From Paguma larvata (lineage: Eukaryota; Chordata; Mammalia; Carnivora; Viverridae), in assembly GCA_030068075.1 (NCBI GenBank), contig JAINVK010001143.1:1-64000 (forward strand): a stretch of DNA of 64,000 nucleotides, read 5' to 3'. The notes under the pieces are model-generated. The model saw only the letters and a program-made list of their open reading frames with translations, did no database searches and was not told the DNA's origin. The position numbers and the translations under genes are program-made. Positions 62,046 to 64,000 of the stretch are shown here, one piece after another. How positions within the stretch are numbered: position 1 is the first letter of the stretch; each line of letters starts with the position of its first letter.

Positions 62046-64000
62046 TTCTTGGTTCCCTTCCCAGGTTTCCGGGAACTCGTGTCTGTGGCACATGCTCTTT
62101 CTCTCCCGGCCGAGTCTTATGGCAATGATGTGAGTATGACTCACTCCCAGCTGCCACTCACCCAACTGGGCCTGGGACGTCTGCAGGGCCTAAAATGAAA
62201 TTGTAACCTCCTGACCTGATATCTTCTGTGAAACCCCTCCTTGCCGGCCAGAGACCGCACTTTTTATTAATTCTAATCTTTTTGGTCCACAAACCCAGGA
62301 TAAATGCCAATGGAAAGAGTTCTCAAACTTTGCTGCAATAGAACCCCCTGAGAAGCTTTTATATCTTCTATTGTCCAAGTCGCAGTTTATACCACTTAAA
62401 TCAAAATATTTGGGAGGGGAGTGAGAGTGTGGAATCACTAATTTTAAAGGTTCCTGAGTGATAACCTTATGCAGTAATGTGGCACTGATTATGGTGTGTC
62501 CTGTTTAGATTCTTAAAGAGAAAGCATATAATATTTTTAAGATACAAGACACCTGGGCATGACAATATAGTAACACTCAAATGGAAATATGATTGGTGTA
62601 TACTAGGTTAGGATATAAGATCCAAAGGAGTTTATTCCAAGAAGAACTGAGAGAGTAGAGGTCTTAAGATTTCACTGAGAAAGTGAAGCTCTAACTGGAT
62701 CCTCAAAGTATAGATGGATAAAAGACATTGGTTGGCAGTTGGAAAAAGGACCTGGTATATGGTGTGGAGGTAAAAATGCAAGTGGCTTTTCTGGGGTCAA
62801 TGAAATAGATCCATTTAGCTGGAGTGGGAGATTTTAATGGAACAGATGGTGATTACTTGGTAAGGCTTATTTATAACCTAGCCTGCTTCACAATACTGAT
62901 TCATTTTTAAGTGTGGGGAATTGGTTACCTGATAAGCACAAATTATAACATGCTGCACTATTAACAATGTAGAATATTTCAGTTCCATTATCTTACTTTG
63001 TTCTCCCAACAACTCAGTATTGTATGTGAATGTATTATTTCAGTCAGTTTTACAATGTTTTAACTCAGTCCTGAGAAGGCAATTTATCTACCACTGTATG
63101 TAGTCTCCCACGCTTTCACTAGCTTCTGGGAAAAGAGCCAGTGGCTTTTGCTGTTGATTAGACTGTGTAGGTAGCTTCTTTTGGTAGGTAGTTTCCTTCA
63201 TAATGACAAAAGTTTTATACTATCCAGACCCATTACTACAGTTTTTATCCTTTGATAGTAACACCAAGTTTGGTAGTGTTACTGAGCATTAACTAGACCT
63301 CTACAGACATCCTTAATTTGTTCTCTAGTAGCAGGATTTGGAGATTCTGACCTTGCTTTCTTCTTTGCAGCCTGATATTGAGATGGCTTGGGCCATGAAA
63401 GCAATGCAGCATGCCGAAGTCTACTACAAGGTGAGTTGTCTGTCTTCATTATTAAACAGAATTAAACATGTGATTGTAGTATATGGTTCTTTGCTAATGA
63501 CTATGCTCAGCAAGTTAAGCATTTGTATTTTGTTGATCATTTTTATTATTGTAATATCTTACCCACAGAGAATGGGGGGTGAAAGTGAATTTTGTTTTGA
63601 CAGCAAGGACTTGTACTTCTTTGCCCAGTGTTCTGCTGCCTAAATGGACAAATAATTCTTAGCCCATAGTAGGCAATTAATAAATGTTTGATGACTCCAT
63701 GGACAATTCAGAGAGGGCAATAGCTAGGCAGTACTAGGACCAAAAATGTTTAATTGGTGGAAAGGACTGTAGTATATCATGGCCCTTGAAAACTCTATCA
63801 TGATTTCAACGAGACCTAGTATGTCTGTATTTCCTAATAAAGTCTTTTCCCCTTAGAACCATAAGGATTTTATGGGGAAGGAGGAAAGAAGTGTAGTAAA
63901 TAGAGACTAGAATCTGTATGTTGTCTTATGTCTGGCAGCTGATTTCATCAGTTGACCCACAGTTCCTGAAACTCACCAAAGTGGATGACCAAATCTATTC
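61944..64000 (+). CDS. PBDC1: PBDC1, right-arm copy, cut by window edge and frameshifted
   Basis: This is the mirror copy of the left-arm PBDC1. Visible coding exons are 61944-61973, 62065-62129, 63371-63430 and 63939 to the window end, with the same GT/AG sites. Exon 2 is 65 bp instead of 66: a run of four G in the left copy is three G here, just after GTTTCC. If real, the shift leads to TGA at 63396-63398 in exon 3 and a peptide of about 40 residues. Exons 3 and 4 otherwise encode the same residues as the left copy. At least seven further 1-bp G/C-run indels lie in the surrounding 560 bp with no substitutions seen. The shift may therefore be a consensus error rather than a pseudogenising mutation. 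Exons 5 and 6 would lie beyond the window. Confidence 0.85.
62312..62397 (+). mobile_element. hAT-type DNA transposon fragment (MER5-like), tentative, right
   Basis: Mirror of 23985-24070 in the right PBDC1 intron 2. Confidence 0.4.

Larger units (their letters stand above)
43461..64000 (-). repeat. Right arm of giant inverted repeat (palindrome)
   Basis: Inverted copy of the left arm, carrying the second PBDC1 and mirror copies of all the repeats found there. It runs off the right edge of the window inside PBDC1 exon 4. Confidence 0.97.

Noticed and set aside
22381..64000. Palindrome as a foldback (missed-adapter) sequencing artefact
   Set aside because: The 498-bp unpaired spacer and scattered arm differences, including microsatellite length changes, argue for a real structure. 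Not fully excluded without reads.
1..64000. CRISPR arrays, operons or phage-type systems
   Set aside because: The window is mammalian nuclear DNA. Repeats are microsatellites and transposons, with no spaced direct-repeat array.
20403..64000. Placement on the Y chromosome
   Set aside because: No Y-specific gene is seen and PBDC1 is X-linked in human. The sequence alone does not exclude a Y or transposed location.

Overview
The window is vertebrate nuclear DNA from a carnivoran, most likely a cat-family (felid) genome. The tRNA-Lys-derived SINEs of the Carnivora are common (for example 47-235, 17000-17213, 19730-19938, 21363-21594), and L1 copies end in the 3' tail typical of felid L1s. Gene density is low and no bacterial-style genes are present. 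The one protein-coding gene recognised, PBDC1 (formerly CXorf26), is X-linked in human (Xq13.3). The X chromosome is therefore the best guess here, but that is an inference.

Positions 1 to about 20400 are gene-poor flank packed with L1 and SINE insertions. They include one full-length but decayed L1 on the minus strand (9238-15694) with 14-bp target-site duplications, several 3' L1 fragments, and an L1 piece that appears to carry a 5' inversion. Next comes a complete six-exon PBDC1 copy on the minus strand (20403-24438), with every splice site intact and a predicted protein of 218 residues.

The dominant structure is a very large inverted repeat. Reading the right half on the minus strand reproduces the left half: 22381-42962 pairs with 43461-64000 around a unique spacer of about 498 bp (42963-43460). 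The offset between paired positions drifts by only about 42 bp over 20.5 kb, mostly in microsatellites. The right edge of the window cuts the structure, so the arms are at least 20.5 kb long. A second PBDC1 copy therefore lies on the plus strand at the right end. Exons 1-3 and the start of exon 4 are visible, and exon 2 has a 1-bp deletion that shifts the frame. The two PBDC1 promoters point away from each other, about 37.5 kb apart.

Between the PBDC1 promoters the arms hold no convincing gene. They carry old mammalian repeats (L2, MIR, MER5A, an LTR-like element, L1 3' ends), long microsatellites, and a decayed stretch resembling the integrase C-terminus and chromodomain of a Ty3/gypsy retrotransposon (35288-35442 and 50976-51130). 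A CpG-richer block sits at the inner end of each arm, next to the spacer. The 1-bp indels between the arms cluster in G/C runs without matching substitutions, so some differences, including the right-copy frameshift, may be assembly errors.
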